A DNA stretch of 64,000 bases from Chitinophagaceae bacterium (GCA_016717285.1 JADKFU010000004.1:434001-498000); one strand, 5' to 3'. Shown: positions 25,172 through 35,563, numbered from the stretch's first letter. Numbers and translations are program-made. The notes: generated by a model from the sequence alone, not told the origin.

Positions 25172-27268
25172 ATGAAACTGACTTTTACATTTTTGGTATT
25201 GTGCATTACACTGCAATATGCAACTGCACAGTTTACCTACATTAATCCAAAACCCGGTTCACAATATCATAACCCGCAAACAGGACTTATTCTGAAAAAC
25301 GGGAGTTTCATCGACCGTGCTTCCGTGACTGATAAAAACCTGTTTGAAATAACAGGATCATCAAGTGGCGCTCACTCGTGGATAGCGCGATTGTCGGATG
25401 ATAATAAAACCATTGTGGTTAAACCCCATCCTGTTTTTGATTTTGGAGAAACAGTAACGGTAACTGTTCATTCAAAACTGAAAAAAATACCAGGAGAAAC
25501 CATTGAAGGAACCACTTTCTCTTTTCAAATCAGAAGTAAGCCAACGCAGGAAGATGAAGCTGCGTACAGGGAAATGAGGCAACAATCCTTTATGGATGAT
25601 TTCGGATACGATCCTTACGCAAAAAATCCGGACGACATCTATCCGCTGGATTCAATGCCCACTTATGTGATCAACGTTAATAATAATCCTGCTCCCGGAC
25701 AGATTTTTTACCGCAATAAAGAGGATCAAACGACCGACATTCCCGGCACCAATTCTTTTGCAACAATTATACAAAACGATGGCACCATACTTTGGGCAAG
25801 AGATCTCGGACAATTCGGCTCAGATTTCAAATTGAATGCAAACGGCTATATGACTTATTTTGCCGATACCGCGCAGTGGATGGTTTTAGATTCGAATTAT
25901 AATCTTATTGATTCGGTGCAATGCAAAAACGGATATGAACTGGAAACGCAGGGACATGATGTGATGATGTATCCTGACGGTCATGTATTTTTGATGGCAT
26001 ATAATATACAAACCATTAACATGACGGCTTATGGCGGAATTTCCAATGCGAAAGTGCAAGGATTAGTGATACAGGAACAGGATGCCAATCGTGATGTGGT
26101 GTTTGAATGGAGAAGCTGGGATCACTTTCTTTTTACCGATGCCAATTCGCATACTCCCCTTACCAATGCAACAGTAGATTATGTGCATTGCAATTCAGTG
26201 GAGCGCGATTTTGATGGAAATGTTCTCATCTCATCACGCAATATGGATGAACTTACAAAGATTAATCATGAAACAGGAGCAATCATTTGGCGAATGGGTG
26301 GCGAAAACAACCAGTTCACCTTCGTAAGCGATAATATTCCCCAGCATTTTTCTTCCCAGCATGATTTGCGCCGCCTCCCAAATGGCCACATTATACTGTT
26401 CAACAATGGAAACTATCTGTCACCACTTATTTCAAGCGCGAAAGAATATGCACTTGATGAAGTGAACAAAGTGGCTACGCTGGCATGGTATTACGAACAT
26501 CCGGATGTAAATGGATTTCATGTGTATGGTGGAGCCACCGGAAATGCACAACGTCTGCCGAATGGAAATACCATTATTGACTGGGGTTTGATTATACCCA
26601 ATGTCGGGATACCTAACCACACGGAAGTGGATGCGAACAAAAATATTGTTTGGGAAATGACCTTTGATTCACCCAAACAAAAATGCTATCGCATTCATAA
26701 GTATGAGTGGAACCCTTGTAGTAAAATTACCGGCTATACTATGAATGCAAAAAAGATTGGTCAGGACAAAGCCACTGTCAGTTGGGGTGATGCTACCGGC
26801 GCGAGCAACTATAAAGTTCAACGGCGCCCTTTGGGTACCACCAAATGGAAATCAAAAACCATTTCAGCCACTAAATTAAAGCTGAATAACCTGTTGCCCG
26901 GAACATCTTACGAATGGCGTGTTACTACCAATTGCACCGGTCTACCGGATAATAAATCCGCTTTTTCCGAATTGGATACTTTCACAACGCTTCCATTGAA
27001 AACAGCTTCCTTAAACTTTACGCAAGCACCCTCTTTTTATGTTTACCCGGTGCCTGCATCAGACCAGATCAATATTCAAATGAGTGGCGCAACCTTTTCA
27101 TCCGTTACCATCAGTAATATAGTAGGCACTGTGATGTACTTCAATAATTCATTTGATCCGGATCAGGGTGTGCTGCACATCAATGTAAATGAATGGCCTG
27201 CCGGAATCTATCTTATTGTATGTAATGATGGATTGAATTCTTCTGTGAAGAAGATAGTAAAGGAATAA
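25172..27268 (+). CDS. Arylsulfotransferase (ASST)-like exported protein with T9SS tail
   Basis: This 698-residue precursor has a signal peptide (1-19), an N-terminal Ig-like domain (about 20-130) and a long beta-propeller region (about 150-510). The propeller carries the elements of ASST proteins: HDVMMYPDGHVFLMAYN, INHETGAIIWRMGG, QHDLRRLPNGHIILFNNGN and AQRLPNGNTIIDWG. A fibronectin-III domain (about 525-610) and a T9SS type A tail with YPVPASDQ follow. Bacterial ASSTs transfer sulfate between phenolic esters through a covalent histidine. His residues occur in the repeats, but I cannot assign the catalytic one. Sorting to the cell surface would differ from the periplasmic enterobacterial enzyme. 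Confidence 0.85.
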   Translation: MKLTFTFLVLCITLQYATAQFTYINPKPGSQYHNPQTGLILKNGSFIDRASVTDKNLFEITGSSSGAHSWIARLSDDNKTIVVKPHPVFDFGETVTVTVHSKLKKIPGETIEGTTFSFQIRSKPTQEDEAAYREMRQQSFMDDFGYDPYAKNPDDIYPLDSMPTYVINVNNNPAPGQIFYRNKEDQTTDIPGTNSFATIIQNDGTILWARDLGQFGSDFKLNANGYMTYFADTAQWMVLDSNYNLIDSVQCKNGYELETQGHDVMMYPDGHVFLMAYNIQTINMTAYGGISNAKVQGLVIQEQDANRDVVFEWRSWDHFLFTDANSHTPLTNATVDYVHCNSVERDFDGNVLISSRNMDELTKINHETGAIIWRMGGENNQFTFVSDNIPQHFSSQHDLRRLPNGHIILFNNGNYLSPLISSAKEYALDEVNKVATLAWYYEHPDVNGFHVYGGATGNAQRLPNGNTIIDWGLIIPNVGIPNHTEVDANKNIVWEMTFDSPKQKCYRIHKYEWNPCSKITGYTMNAKKIGQDKATVSWGDATGASNYKVQRRPLGTTKWKSKTISATKLKLNNLLPGTSYEWRVTTNCTGLPDNKSAFSELDTFTTLPLKTASLNFTQAPSFYVYPVPASDQINIQMSGATFSSVTISNIVGTVMYFNNSFDPDQGVLHINVNEWPAGIYLIVCNDGLNSSVKKIVKE

Positions 27269-27350
27269 TGCATGAAAATAAGTGAAGTGATTTTTACAGG
27301 AGTGATGAGCACTTCTTCCGTAGTAAAATATTGTCAACTTCTAAAATAAA

Positions 27351-27384
27351 AATCCCTGCAAAACCACCTTGTTTTGCAGGGATT
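27351..27384. terminator. Bidirectional terminator
   Basis: Perfect 14-bp arms AATCCCTGCAAAAC (27351-27364) and GTTTTGCAGGGATT (27371-27384) with a 6-nt loop and A/T runs on both sides, set between the convergent ASST-like gene and the minus-strand unknown. Confidence 0.88.
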
Positions 27385-27469
27385 AAAAAAAGCTATTCGT
27401 TGAATTTTATTTCTCCGAAAAACAAATTGCTGCTAATTTCTTCAACAGCGTATTTGTTTCATAGTTTTC

Positions 27470-29098
27470 TTACAATAACATTTTTCCAAACCACAGTTTC
27501 TTTCCACCGGATGATTCTCCGAAAAACACAACTGATGTACTCAATTCAATGGGTAGAAAAGGAAACCTGTTGTTGAGATAATATTTTCCTTCTTTGCTCA
27601 CACCAAACACTGCGGCGTCACCGATCTTTCCTCCTGCCACATCCAGCTTAGCCACCACAGGATACATGAGCGTCTTATATTTAGAATTGCCCAGTTCTTT
27701 CTCTGTTCTCATTCCATCCACTTCTCCAATCAGCCAATCCATATTGTTACCATCAGTAGTCTCTAACAACTCCTGATAAGCAGGTGCCATCTCGCTGAAT
27801 TTATTTCCTTCCTGCTTGTCATAACCATATTGCGCTTTCAGTGAACCATCAGGTGCAAAATGAAAGCACAACAAGTCACGGTACTGATGCGATCCATCAC
27901 TTTTCAGGGTGAAGTTCTGTCCAAACAAAAAGATATTTCCTTTTGAATCCACATCAAAATTGCTGAGATAGAATTTCTTGCCTTTATAGGAAGGTGATTT
28001 TTTTTGAGAAGGCGGTGTCTGCAATTTTGATTCAAACTCATCAAGACTTGGAGCATTCACAAAATCCACTTTCCCATTGCTCAGCTTCGCAAGCTGGTAA
28101 CTTTCCCATTTCATCTCATCCGGATCCTGACCTATTGTGATTGCCTGATTTACATATTTATCATCTCCTTTTGATGGTCCGAATATGAAATAATTATTGT
28201 CCACCGTAGCAATGCTGTTGATATTCCAAACGGTATTCGGACTTTTGATGGTGATTCTGTCCTTCTGTGAAGCATCATTTCCGAAACGAATGAAAGTATA
28301 ATTGTTGATCGCAGGGTCGGCAGCTTTGCCAATGCCGGGCCCGCCCATAGGTGCAAATAACAAAGCAAGATCACTGGTAGAAAGGTCATCAGCGTCAGCA
28401 TCAAAATCAAGGTTGGGATTCCAAACCAGTTGCGATTGCACCAGTGTTTGCGGGTACTGAAAATCGAAGTCTGTTTTGTGCACCTGATCCAGAGCGTTAT
28501 TATAAAGAGCGGCTAAGTATTTCTTATGCACCAAATTGGGATCATCTCCCTTTTGTGTTTTTGTACCTGCTACTAATAATACAGATCCATCCGCATCATT
28601 TTCCGCTTTCGTGATAAGCGAGTATTTGTTGCCTTCATCTGATTTAGGTTTAAGTTTTTCGAGTAGCTTAACATCCTTATCATATCCGCCCCAGAACCAG
28701 CTCCAATCATAGTTGATCTGCTTCCGTTTTAATATGAGTGTGCCTGTCAGGTTATTTTCTACGGAAACAGCTTCCACTACATAACTCTCGCCCTTGTACT
28801 TGAACCACCTGTATTTTTCATGGGCCTTATCAAAGTCAATCTGATCGGTTACAAGGTTTTTGAAATTAAATTCCAAATCAAATTGATACGTCTCAAATTT
28901 CGCCTGTTTGTCATTTGCTTTGGTAACAAAAGTGAGTTCAAGCAGGTTTTTAGGTTCATCAATGTTAATGTTTCCCAGGTATCCTCGATTGGCTTTTCCT
29001 GTAATTTCATAGGTTTTTTCTATGGAAAGTTTCTGTGCATTTGCCTGCTGCCATCCTGTAAGCAGGAATGCTATGAGTATTATGCAAATTATTTTCAT
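27470..29098 (-). CDS. Exported protein of unknown function (542 aa)
   Basis: The product has a signal peptide ending at ANAQ and about 520 residues of soluble beta-rich sequence. Aspartate-rich turns recur (DFDADADD near 235, DNYDIG-like patterns elsewhere), and short segments such as GNIFLFGQNF and NNYFIFGPSKG look like degenerate beta-propeller blades. There is no T9SS tail, lipobox or membrane segment, so it is probably periplasmic. I do not recognise a family. Confidence 0.75.
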   Translation of the reverse strand: MKIICIILIAFLLTGWQQANAQKLSIEKTYEITGKANRGYLGNINIDEPKNLLELTFVTKANDKQAKFETYQFDLEFNFKNLVTDQIDFDKAHEKYRWFKYKGESYVVEAVSVENNLTGTLILKRKQINYDWSWFWGGYDKDVKLLEKLKPKSDEGNKYSLITKAENDADGSVLLVAGTKTQKGDDPNLVHKKYLAALYNNALDQVHKTDFDFQYPQTLVQSQLVWNPNLDFDADADDLSTSDLALLFAPMGGPGIGKAADPAINNYTFIRFGNDASQKDRITIKSPNTVWNINSIATVDNNYFIFGPSKGDDKYVNQAITIGQDPDEMKWESYQLAKLSNGKVDFVNAPSLDEFESKLQTPPSQKKSPSYKGKKFYLSNFDVDSKGNIFLFGQNFTLKSDGSHQYRDLLCFHFAPDGSLKAQYGYDKQEGNKFSEMAPAYQELLETTDGNNMDWLIGEVDGMRTEKELGNSKYKTLMYPVVAKLDVAGGKIGDAAVFGVSKEGKYYLNNRFPFLPIELSTSVVFFGESSGGKKLWFGKMLL

Positions 29099-29174
29099 TT
29101 GGGTTGGTTTTGCGGTGAAGGTAATCTAATAGCATTACGAAGACTATGACGGGAAACATTTTTCCGGATGCACT

Positions 29175-29540
29175 TTATGAATTAATAAAGTCATCCAGTT
29201 CTCTCCTGTCCTTTTTTGTAGGTCTTCCTTCACCACGATATTGCAGCGCACGCATTTCAAGAGAATGTAATTTTATTTTCTCCAGCTCTTCTTCCGGCGT
29301 AATGTTTCCGCAAAAATCCGCTACCATTTTTGCCGCCATTCTGTTCTCTGTCATTTGAAGCACTTCGTACCGGAACGTGAAAGCACCACTTCTTACACTG
29401 ATTTTATCTCCCTTCTGAATAAGCCGTGAGGGTTTAATCGTCATATTATCTATGCGGATTTTCCCTTTCTCGCAGGCAGCAGCAGCCAATGAACGCGTCT
29501 TAAAAAGTCGCACTGCCCACAACCATTTATCTATCCGCAT
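29175..29540 (-). CDS. S4-domain RNA-binding protein (Hsp15-like)
   Basis: Starting at ATG 29540 (MRIDKWLWAVRLFKTRSLA) this 121-residue cytoplasmic protein is an S4 RNA-binding domain of the Hsp15/HslR type, with a basic C-terminal tail (PTKKDRRELDDFI). In E. coli, Hsp15 rescues stalled 50S subunits carrying a nascent chain. The upstream in-frame ATG at 29561 would add seven residues not found in the domain. It is divergent from the next gene. Confidence 0.87.
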   Translation of the reverse strand: MRIDKWLWAVRLFKTRSLAAAACEKGKIRIDNMTIKPSRLIQKGDKISVRSGAFTFRYEVLQMTENRMAAKMVADFCGNITPEEELEKIKLHSLEMRALQYRGEGRPTKKDRRELDDFINS

Positions 29541-29681
29541 TTTCCCGGCACCTGCTATCATATGTTTAACAAAAAAATTTCACTTTTTATGGTTGGCCAA
29601 CTGACCAGTATCATTGTAATTAAAATAATTCCCTGCTATTTTTCGTATCCTGATTCAATTATTCAAAATAATCAAAATAGA

Positions 29682-30146
29682 ATGGAAACTATACGCAACA
29701 ACTCAACAGGTGCAACAGCCATTCACTGGATTGCCAGCATAATTTGTTTGATTGCCATACTCTTCATCAGCATGTTTGCATTGGATGCTTTTGATCCTGC
29801 ACTTACATTCATCCAACAGCTTAAATCTTTCATGATGCATCTGATTCCATCTTTTGTATTGCTGTCACTTTATATTTTTACCTTGAAAAAAGAACTCACC
29901 GGTGGCCTTATTTTTCTGCTGATCGGCCTTGCGTTGTCGCCATTTATCTACACGCATAATTTCAACTTGAATCATTCCGTTGGAACCAGTTTGGGTATAG
30001 TGGCCATGATCAACCTGCCATTTATTATCGTTGGAGTGCTTTTTATAGTGAGCTATTATCTCCACCGGAGGAAACGATCAATCAAAAAAATACAGGAAGA
30101 AAAACGCAACAAAAACAAAACCCCCGTTCCGAAGAACGAGGGTTAG
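29682..30146 (+). CDS. Four-helix membrane protein of unknown function
   Basis: With the ATG at 29682 (METIRNNSTGATAIHWIAS) the product is 154 residues with four transmembrane helices and a highly basic C-terminal tail (RRKRSIKKIQEEKRNKNK). The longer reading from 29562 is less likely because it places a hydrophobic, unrelated leader before the polar METIRNN. No family is recognised. Its last codons overlap the terminator hairpin at 30119-30144. Confidence 0.65.
   Translation: METIRNNSTGATAIHWIASIICLIAILFISMFALDAFDPALTFIQQLKSFMMHLIPSFVLLSLYIFTLKKELTGGLIFLLIGLALSPFIYTHNFNLNHSVGTSLGIVAMINLPFIIVGVLFIVSYYLHRRKRSIKKIQEEKRNKNKTPVPKNEG
30119..30144 (-). terminator. Terminator of the giant adhesin-like gene
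   Basis: Arms AACCCCCGTTC (30119-30129) and GAACGAGGGTT (30134-30144), with one mismatch, enclose a 4-nt loop. On the minus strand the hairpin is followed by the T-rich TTGTTTTTGTT and lies 45 bp beyond the adhesin stop at 30190. It is embedded in the 3' end of the opposite membrane-protein gene. Confidence 0.8.
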
Positions 30147-30189
30147 CACATGAAGTGGTTTTTTTATTTCATTCCTCCACCAACAAAAT

Positions 30190-33100
30190 TTAAGGACGCG
30201 CTACAAATAATCCAAAGCTTACATTAGGCTCAAGTAAATTGTAATCCTGACCGTCAGGGATGCCATCGCCGGTAATGTCAGATACATTATATCCAAAGTT
30301 TGGAAAGGTAACGTCCGGTTCCATCGCATTGAAATCGCCGCCATCTATCGAACCATTCTGATCTACATCTCCACTGTATATCGCCCAAACACCGGCAACA
30401 AATGCCATTTGAGGATTAGGGTTAAACGGATCAGGAAATGCCTGTGTAACATCAGCGCTGAAATAATAATGACCAAGACTCATGGGAACAGCCGCCGCAC
30501 TCCAGGTTTCGAGCGTGTTCCTATAATGAACAGAAATGTAGTAAGAACCACTTCCTGAAGCATTATCGAACGCACAACTGATGAGGCCATCAGTATGCAG
30601 CAATCCTTTGAAAGTATCAACAGGTTCAAGTGTTACTTCATCATGAAGAATAATGGTGATGGTATCCACTTCAGAAGGATCAGAACTTCCGATTTCATTC
30701 TGCAAAACTGATTTCATGAAGCCCGGATTAAACTCATCCATGTAACCCTGAATGAATAAAGTAACATCAAACCCAACACCTGATGCACAATCTTCATCAA
30801 CCTGAGTGTTACAGTTGTCGTCGATTCCGTTACCGCAAATTTCTGCCACTCCCGGATTGATCGCGAATACGGTATCATTACAATCTGTATTGAAAGTTGA
30901 TGTGTTTGCAGGTTGACCGCAGGCATGTATCTCAGCACCTGCGCCATAGCCATCACCGTCAACGTCTGCATAATAAACTGAACTGGTGTTAACAGTAAGA
31001 TTTGCCGTTACGATACTGTCGCAACCTGCGGGATTGGTATAAGTATGACTGTACGATCCGCTAACTGTTACAACTCCACCCCACGGCAATGTGTAACTAT
31101 CACAAGCTGTTGCATTGTAGGAAGTTGGAGTACTTGAATAGTGGATGGTAACATTCGCGGTTACAACACTGTCACAACCTAAACCATTAATATAAGTATG
31201 GATATAAGCACCGGATACTGTAACTGATCCACCCCAGGGTAGTGACAAGCTATCGCATGTTGTTGCTGTATAGGAAGATGAAAGAGTTGGTTTAATAATG
31301 GTAACATTTGCAGTTGCGGTACAGGTATTATTATCAGTGGCCGTTACAGTATAGCTGCCGGCAGGAAGTCCTGTTGCAATCTCAGTTGATTGAACGGGAT
31401 CTGAATTCCAAGAATAAGAAACAGGATTTGCAGTGCTGATGGCCACAGCCGTCGCTGTTCCATTGGCACCACCATCAGAACCCATACAGGTAACATCCGT
31501 ATGGCTCGCGGAAACTTTAATGGTATTTAAAGTTGCACTGCTATTGCTAATGGTGGCAACACTCCGTCGCGTAATGGTAGTGGTGTTTCCACCTGCATTC
31601 CAGTTACCGGTGGAGCTCGTGTCAAACGAAGCAATTGTATTATTGGCATATCGTGCTTCAATTCTTCTTACACCATTCGCATTGTTTGCTCCAATAGGAA
31701 TTACTGCAGGAAAATCTCCGACCGCGGAAGTTCCCGACTGCATATAAATATCATTAATGGAAACTGGTAATTGCGATTGTGTTGGCTGCGTTGGTATAGC
31801 GGTGCGGGCCATGTAAGAAAATAACGGGTCACCACTTCCTGCTGTGTTATCATAAATCAAAACATACTTACCGCTTACGCATGCATTGGCAGAACCTTTC
31901 AGAAAAGCACCGTCATCAGCAGTGGAAACCGTTCTCGCAGTAGTTGCAATATCCAGTGCTGTCATCAACTTTGATCCCACAAAGTTCGGTGTGTTAGGCG
32001 GGAAACCGTTGCCATTTATAACATATCCGACCCTGATGTTGTGTGTCTGTCCGGCATCAAACCTGCTCGCATTCCCGGTAGGTTCCACATATACCCAAAC
32101 CGGTCCGCTGCTTCCTGAAGCATCCGTGGTGAAATAATTTTTGAGATCGTTTGCATTGAAGGCATTTTGATTCCAGTTGTTACCGGCACCATAACTGGTA
32201 TTGGCATCAGGCGTTGCACCATTCGTTACGCCGAGGCCCACTTTCAGGTCGTAGCTTGTGGAAGGAACAAGATTATCTATGCTGAAACAAACGGCAAAAG
32301 GCGTACGGGTATCATTGGTTCCGCCCGCCGATTTGCTGCCAAAATATTTGGGCATCACCAGCTCCGTAAATACAGCCGGAATACTGATATAAATGCTGAT
32401 GCTTAGGTCAAAACTGACACCCGGAGCAGTTGCCTGCAAAACAAAATAGCCCGGCTGATCAATTTTTATATCTGAAAAGGAAGCAATTCCCGCAACCGCT
32501 TTTTTCTTCAATGTGCCACTCAATATTCCAGTTCCACTGAAAAGCGAAAGGGTAACTGTATCGGTAAACAGGTTATCAACGGAATTGTCCGGCCTTCTTG
32601 CTTCTACTGTAAATGTTGTCAGGTTTGTATTGGTAACACCTGAACCTGGAACGCCAACAAATCTCAACGAGGTAGCTTTTGCGAGCACGTTGAAGGGCGC
32701 ACTGTTTCCGAAGGCAAGTGTATCACCCTTGGTTCTTGTAGCCCTGATAACCACCGGCGTTTCTTCCTGGCTATAGGTAACATTGGTAAAGGTTACGCTG
32801 TTGGTGCCCGCAAGTATTGAATCGGTAAGAGTTCCACCGAGTGTTCCTGCACCTGTTATTAATGAAAGTGTGACCACCGTATTTGCGGTAACATTCTGAG
32901 CAACATTCAAATTATCCTGTGCCTGCACCACCACACTGAACGGATAAGTTGCCTCTGCATCAACGCCGCCGTTCACACTGGTTATTACCAATTTCGTTGG
33001 AAAGTCGCTGGCCAGCCCTGTTCCGCTAACTGGTATAAATTGCGTGGTCGCACCGGTGCTGGCACACAAAATATTGCCATTGAAGCCAATGGCTGAAGTT

Positions 33101-34134
33101 GGGGTGAAACGAACATCAATATTAGTGGACGCTACGGTGCCGCCAGTATGTGCAAGTGCAATATGACTGGTTGAAAATGGATTCGCCCCGGTTCTTATTT
33201 CAAAGCCGGCAGGTGGCGTAATAATAAGGCTGTCTGTGAGATTAGCCCCTGAAACAGAAAAAGTAGAAGAGGCACTGCTGCTTCCGACAAACACACTTCC
33301 GAAATTATTAGTAAATGAAGTGGTAACTACAGAAACAGTTGGAGGTGCGGGAAATCCCTGGAAAGTGAAATCATCGATGGCTAGTCCGTCATCTGCTCCG
33401 GTGTTATCTACATCCGCCCATCTGATAACCATGGTAGAACCTGCCGGCCAAACGATATTAGATACTGTGGCTGTAATGGTAATAAAGTTGCCGGCTCCGT
33501 TTCCATCCAGTGTAGCTGCAGTAGTTGATGTTTTTAAAGAAGCAAAATCAAGAAGAGGTTCCGCAGTAAACCCGGAACCTGAAATATTCCCGCCAAATTT
33601 ATATCCGAAAAGAAGCGTATTTACATTATTACTTCCACCATTCCTCCATTGCTCACCTTTAAAAGAGATTGTGAAAGAACCAATGGCCGTACCTGAATTA
33701 TTGGTCAATACTAAACCAACCGCCGAAGTTGAGGAACTTGATGCCAATGACCCTAATGCACGATCTGAGGCTGATGTTGTTCCATAACTATAAGCAGCTC
33801 CGGTGCCTAGGCTTCCATTATTCACGAGGAAGTTTGCATTGCCACTCAAAGGTGCAATTCTAGCAAATTGCCAACCAGTCATACTACTCACATTTAATGG
33901 AGATGCGGTAATATCAATAGGTCCCAGACCAGTAAACGAAAATGTACCTGTACTTGGCAACCCATTAAAATCTTGCGAATACACGCCGCTGGTATATGAT
34001 AATTGCGACAACCCTGGTAAGCTGTAAAGCAGTAAAAGCAGTATGGCAGCAATTCTTAGCAGGAAGTTAAACCCGAAAGTCTGGCGATTAAGTTTGGTTG
34101 TTTGGATTACCGGAGCGTGGAAAGCTTTGTTCAT
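30190..34134 (-). CDS. Giant secreted adhesin-like protein with dockerin-like C-terminus
   Basis: This is a 1314-residue exported protein whose signal peptide ends at PGLSQ. An N-terminal anchor-type beta domain (about 45-270) is followed by several Ig-like or invasin-like domains (about 275-590) and a Ser/Thr-rich middle. A tandem cysteine repeat CDS-LPWGG-VTVSG-Y-HTY-GCDSVVTANVTI recurs twice (about 990-1075). One MopE-like metal-binding unit follows (YADVDGDGYG...CNDTVFAINPG, about 1080-1130). A dockerin-like pair of calcium loops ends the protein (GDVDQNGSIDGGDF and SDITGDGIPDGQDY, about 1255-1300). It lacks the YPNP T9SS tail. It is probably a surface adhesin or matrix protein. Confidence 0.85.
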   Translation of the reverse strand: MNKAFHAPVIQTTKLNRQTFGFNFLLRIAAILLLLLYSLPGLSQLSYTSGVYSQDFNGLPSTGTFSFTGLGPIDITASPLNVSSMTGWQFARIAPLSGNANFLVNNGSLGTGAAYSYGTTSASDRALGSLASSSSTSAVGLVLTNNSGTAIGSFTISFKGEQWRNGGSNNVNTLLFGYKFGGNISGSGFTAEPLLDFASLKTSTTAATLDGNGAGNFITITATVSNIVWPAGSTMVIRWADVDNTGADDGLAIDDFTFQGFPAPPTVSVVTTSFTNNFGSVFVGSSSASSTFSVSGANLTDSLIITPPAGFEIRTGANPFSTSHIALAHTGGTVASTNIDVRFTPTSAIGFNGNILCASTGATTQFIPVSGTGLASDFPTKLVITSVNGGVDAEATYPFSVVVQAQDNLNVAQNVTANTVVTLSLITGAGTLGGTLTDSILAGTNSVTFTNVTYSQEETPVVIRATRTKGDTLAFGNSAPFNVLAKATSLRFVGVPGSGVTNTNLTTFTVEARRPDNSVDNLFTDTVTLSLFSGTGILSGTLKKKAVAGIASFSDIKIDQPGYFVLQATAPGVSFDLSISIYISIPAVFTELVMPKYFGSKSAGGTNDTRTPFAVCFSIDNLVPSTSYDLKVGLGVTNGATPDANTSYGAGNNWNQNAFNANDLKNYFTTDASGSSGPVWVYVEPTGNASRFDAGQTHNIRVGYVINGNGFPPNTPNFVGSKLMTALDIATTARTVSTADDGAFLKGSANACVSGKYVLIYDNTAGSGDPLFSYMARTAIPTQPTQSQLPVSINDIYMQSGTSAVGDFPAVIPIGANNANGVRRIEARYANNTIASFDTSSTGNWNAGGNTTTITRRSVATISNSSATLNTIKVSASHTDVTCMGSDGGANGTATAVAISTANPVSYSWNSDPVQSTEIATGLPAGSYTVTATDNNTCTATANVTIIKPTLSSSYTATTCDSLSLPWGGSVTVSGAYIHTYINGLGCDSVVTANVTIHYSSTPTSYNATACDSYTLPWGGVVTVSGSYSHTYTNPAGCDSIVTANLTVNTSSVYYADVDGDGYGAGAEIHACGQPANTSTFNTDCNDTVFAINPGVAEICGNGIDDNCNTQVDEDCASGVGFDVTLFIQGYMDEFNPGFMKSVLQNEIGSSDPSEVDTITIILHDEVTLEPVDTFKGLLHTDGLISCAFDNASGSGSYYISVHYRNTLETWSAAAVPMSLGHYYFSADVTQAFPDPFNPNPQMAFVAGVWAIYSGDVDQNGSIDGGDFNAMEPDVTFPNFGYNVSDITGDGIPDGQDYNLLEPNVSFGLFVARP

Positions 34135-34330
34135 GGTGAAAAAATTAGGAATGAGGAAAGAAGTAACTTATGATTGAAGTGAAACCTTCGGGCGCAAAAG
34201 AAGCAAAAAATCAAGGCATAAAGCTATAGGATTAGTTAAACAATTCTTAATATTTTATGGGCAGAATTCTTACCTGTTAGAGGCGAATGAAAATTGTTCT
34301 CCTCATGTCGATACATTTGCCTTCTGACAG

Positions 34331-35563
34331 TTATTTCACCCAATTCAAAAAGAAAGTAATAATGATGGCATTGGTGAAATCAATAAAAAATGCGCCGACC
34401 ATAGGAACCACCAGGAAGGCCCTTGGCGCAGCACCATATTTATGAACAAGTGTACGCATATTGGCCACTGCATTGGCTGTTGTGCCAAGCACGAATCCAA
34501 TGAATCCGCCGGCCATCACGGCTGACTCGTAGTCTTTGCCCATCAAACGGAAGGATATCGTTAACGCGAACAAAACAACCACCAGCACCTGCGCGAGCAG
34601 AATAGCTGCCAGCGGAACGGCAAGATGCACAAGCTCCCAGAGCTTAAGATCCATTAATGCCACCACCAGAAAAATATTCAGCGCGATGCTGCCGATAAAA
34701 TCCATTACGGGCTGACTGATTTTAAACCACTTCGTATTGTCATCAATATTGCGCAGAACAGCACCAATGATCATGGCTCCGATATATGCTGGCAATGTCC
34801 AGCCAAGAGATTGGAAATAATAGCTCACAATGCTTCCCAAGCCCATGGCAAATGCCGCGATCATGATGGTTAATACAAAACCGGAATCCTCGCGCTCAGT
34901 ATCAATCGTTACGGTATGTGGTGTATCCGTAACTTCTTCTTTAAGCTCACCTGCTGAAGTATTCTTTGGCGCTTTCAGCTTAAATCGCCTGATCAGGTAT
35001 GTTCCCACAGGGCCACCTATAATGCCACCGCATACAATTCCAATGGTAGCTGCGGTAATGGCCAGCGTTGATGCACCGGTTACGCCGGCCTTTTCAAACA
35101 CGGGCGCAAAGGCAAGTCCTGTTGCCGGACCACCGACTAATGTTACTGATCCTGCAATTACACCCAACAAAGGATTCACACCAAACAGCGCGGCAATTCC
35201 CATCCCCGCAAAATTCTGCAGGAAACAAAAAGCGGTGGCCATCAAAAGAAAAATTACCACCTGCATGCCTCCCTTTTTCAAAAGCGGAAGACTCGCACTG
35301 ATACCAATGGTGGTGAAGAAGAGCACCATGCACAGTGATTGCATCGAAGTATCAAACTTCAGATTCAAATACCTGTCGTGAAGAAAAAGATTGACTGCGG
35401 CGAAAAGCAATCCGCCAATTACCGCGGAAGGAATATTCAACCGTTCGAGCATGCGGATATTTTTCCGGAGCTGCATCCCCAGAAAATACATGATGCTTGC
35501 GATGGCAAGTGTCTGAATGAGGTCAAGTGTAAGAACGGGAATAATTGTTTCGGCTGGCGGCAT
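34331..35563 (-). CDS. gltS: Sodium/glutamate symporter
   Basis: This 410-residue inner-membrane transporter, read from ATG 35563 (MPPAETIIPVLTLDLIQTLA), is of the GltS (ESS) family. It has about ten hydrophobic helices in two inverted repeats. Each repeat carries the Gly/Ala-rich re-entrant signature, GSVTLVGGPATGLAFAP in the first half and GGFIGFVLGTTANAVANM in the second. Known members import L-glutamate with Na+. The longer frame from 35650 adds a polar 29-residue leader with no counterpart in the family and is not used. It is monocistronic. Confidence 0.94.
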   Translation of the reverse strand: MPPAETIIPVLTLDLIQTLAIASIMYFLGMQLRKNIRMLERLNIPSAVIGGLLFAAVNLFLHDRYLNLKFDTSMQSLCMVLFFTTIGISASLPLLKKGGMQVVIFLLMATAFCFLQNFAGMGIAALFGVNPLLGVIAGSVTLVGGPATGLAFAPVFEKAGVTGASTLAITAATIGIVCGGIIGGPVGTYLIRRFKLKAPKNTSAGELKEEVTDTPHTVTIDTEREDSGFVLTIMIAAFAMGLGSIVSYYFQSLGWTLPAYIGAMIIGAVLRNIDDNTKWFKISQPVMDFIGSIALNIFLVVALMDLKLWELVHLAVPLAAILLAQVLVVVLFALTISFRLMGKDYESAVMAGGFIGFVLGTTANAVANMRTLVHKYGAAPRAFLVVPMVGAFFIDFTNAIIITFFLNWVK

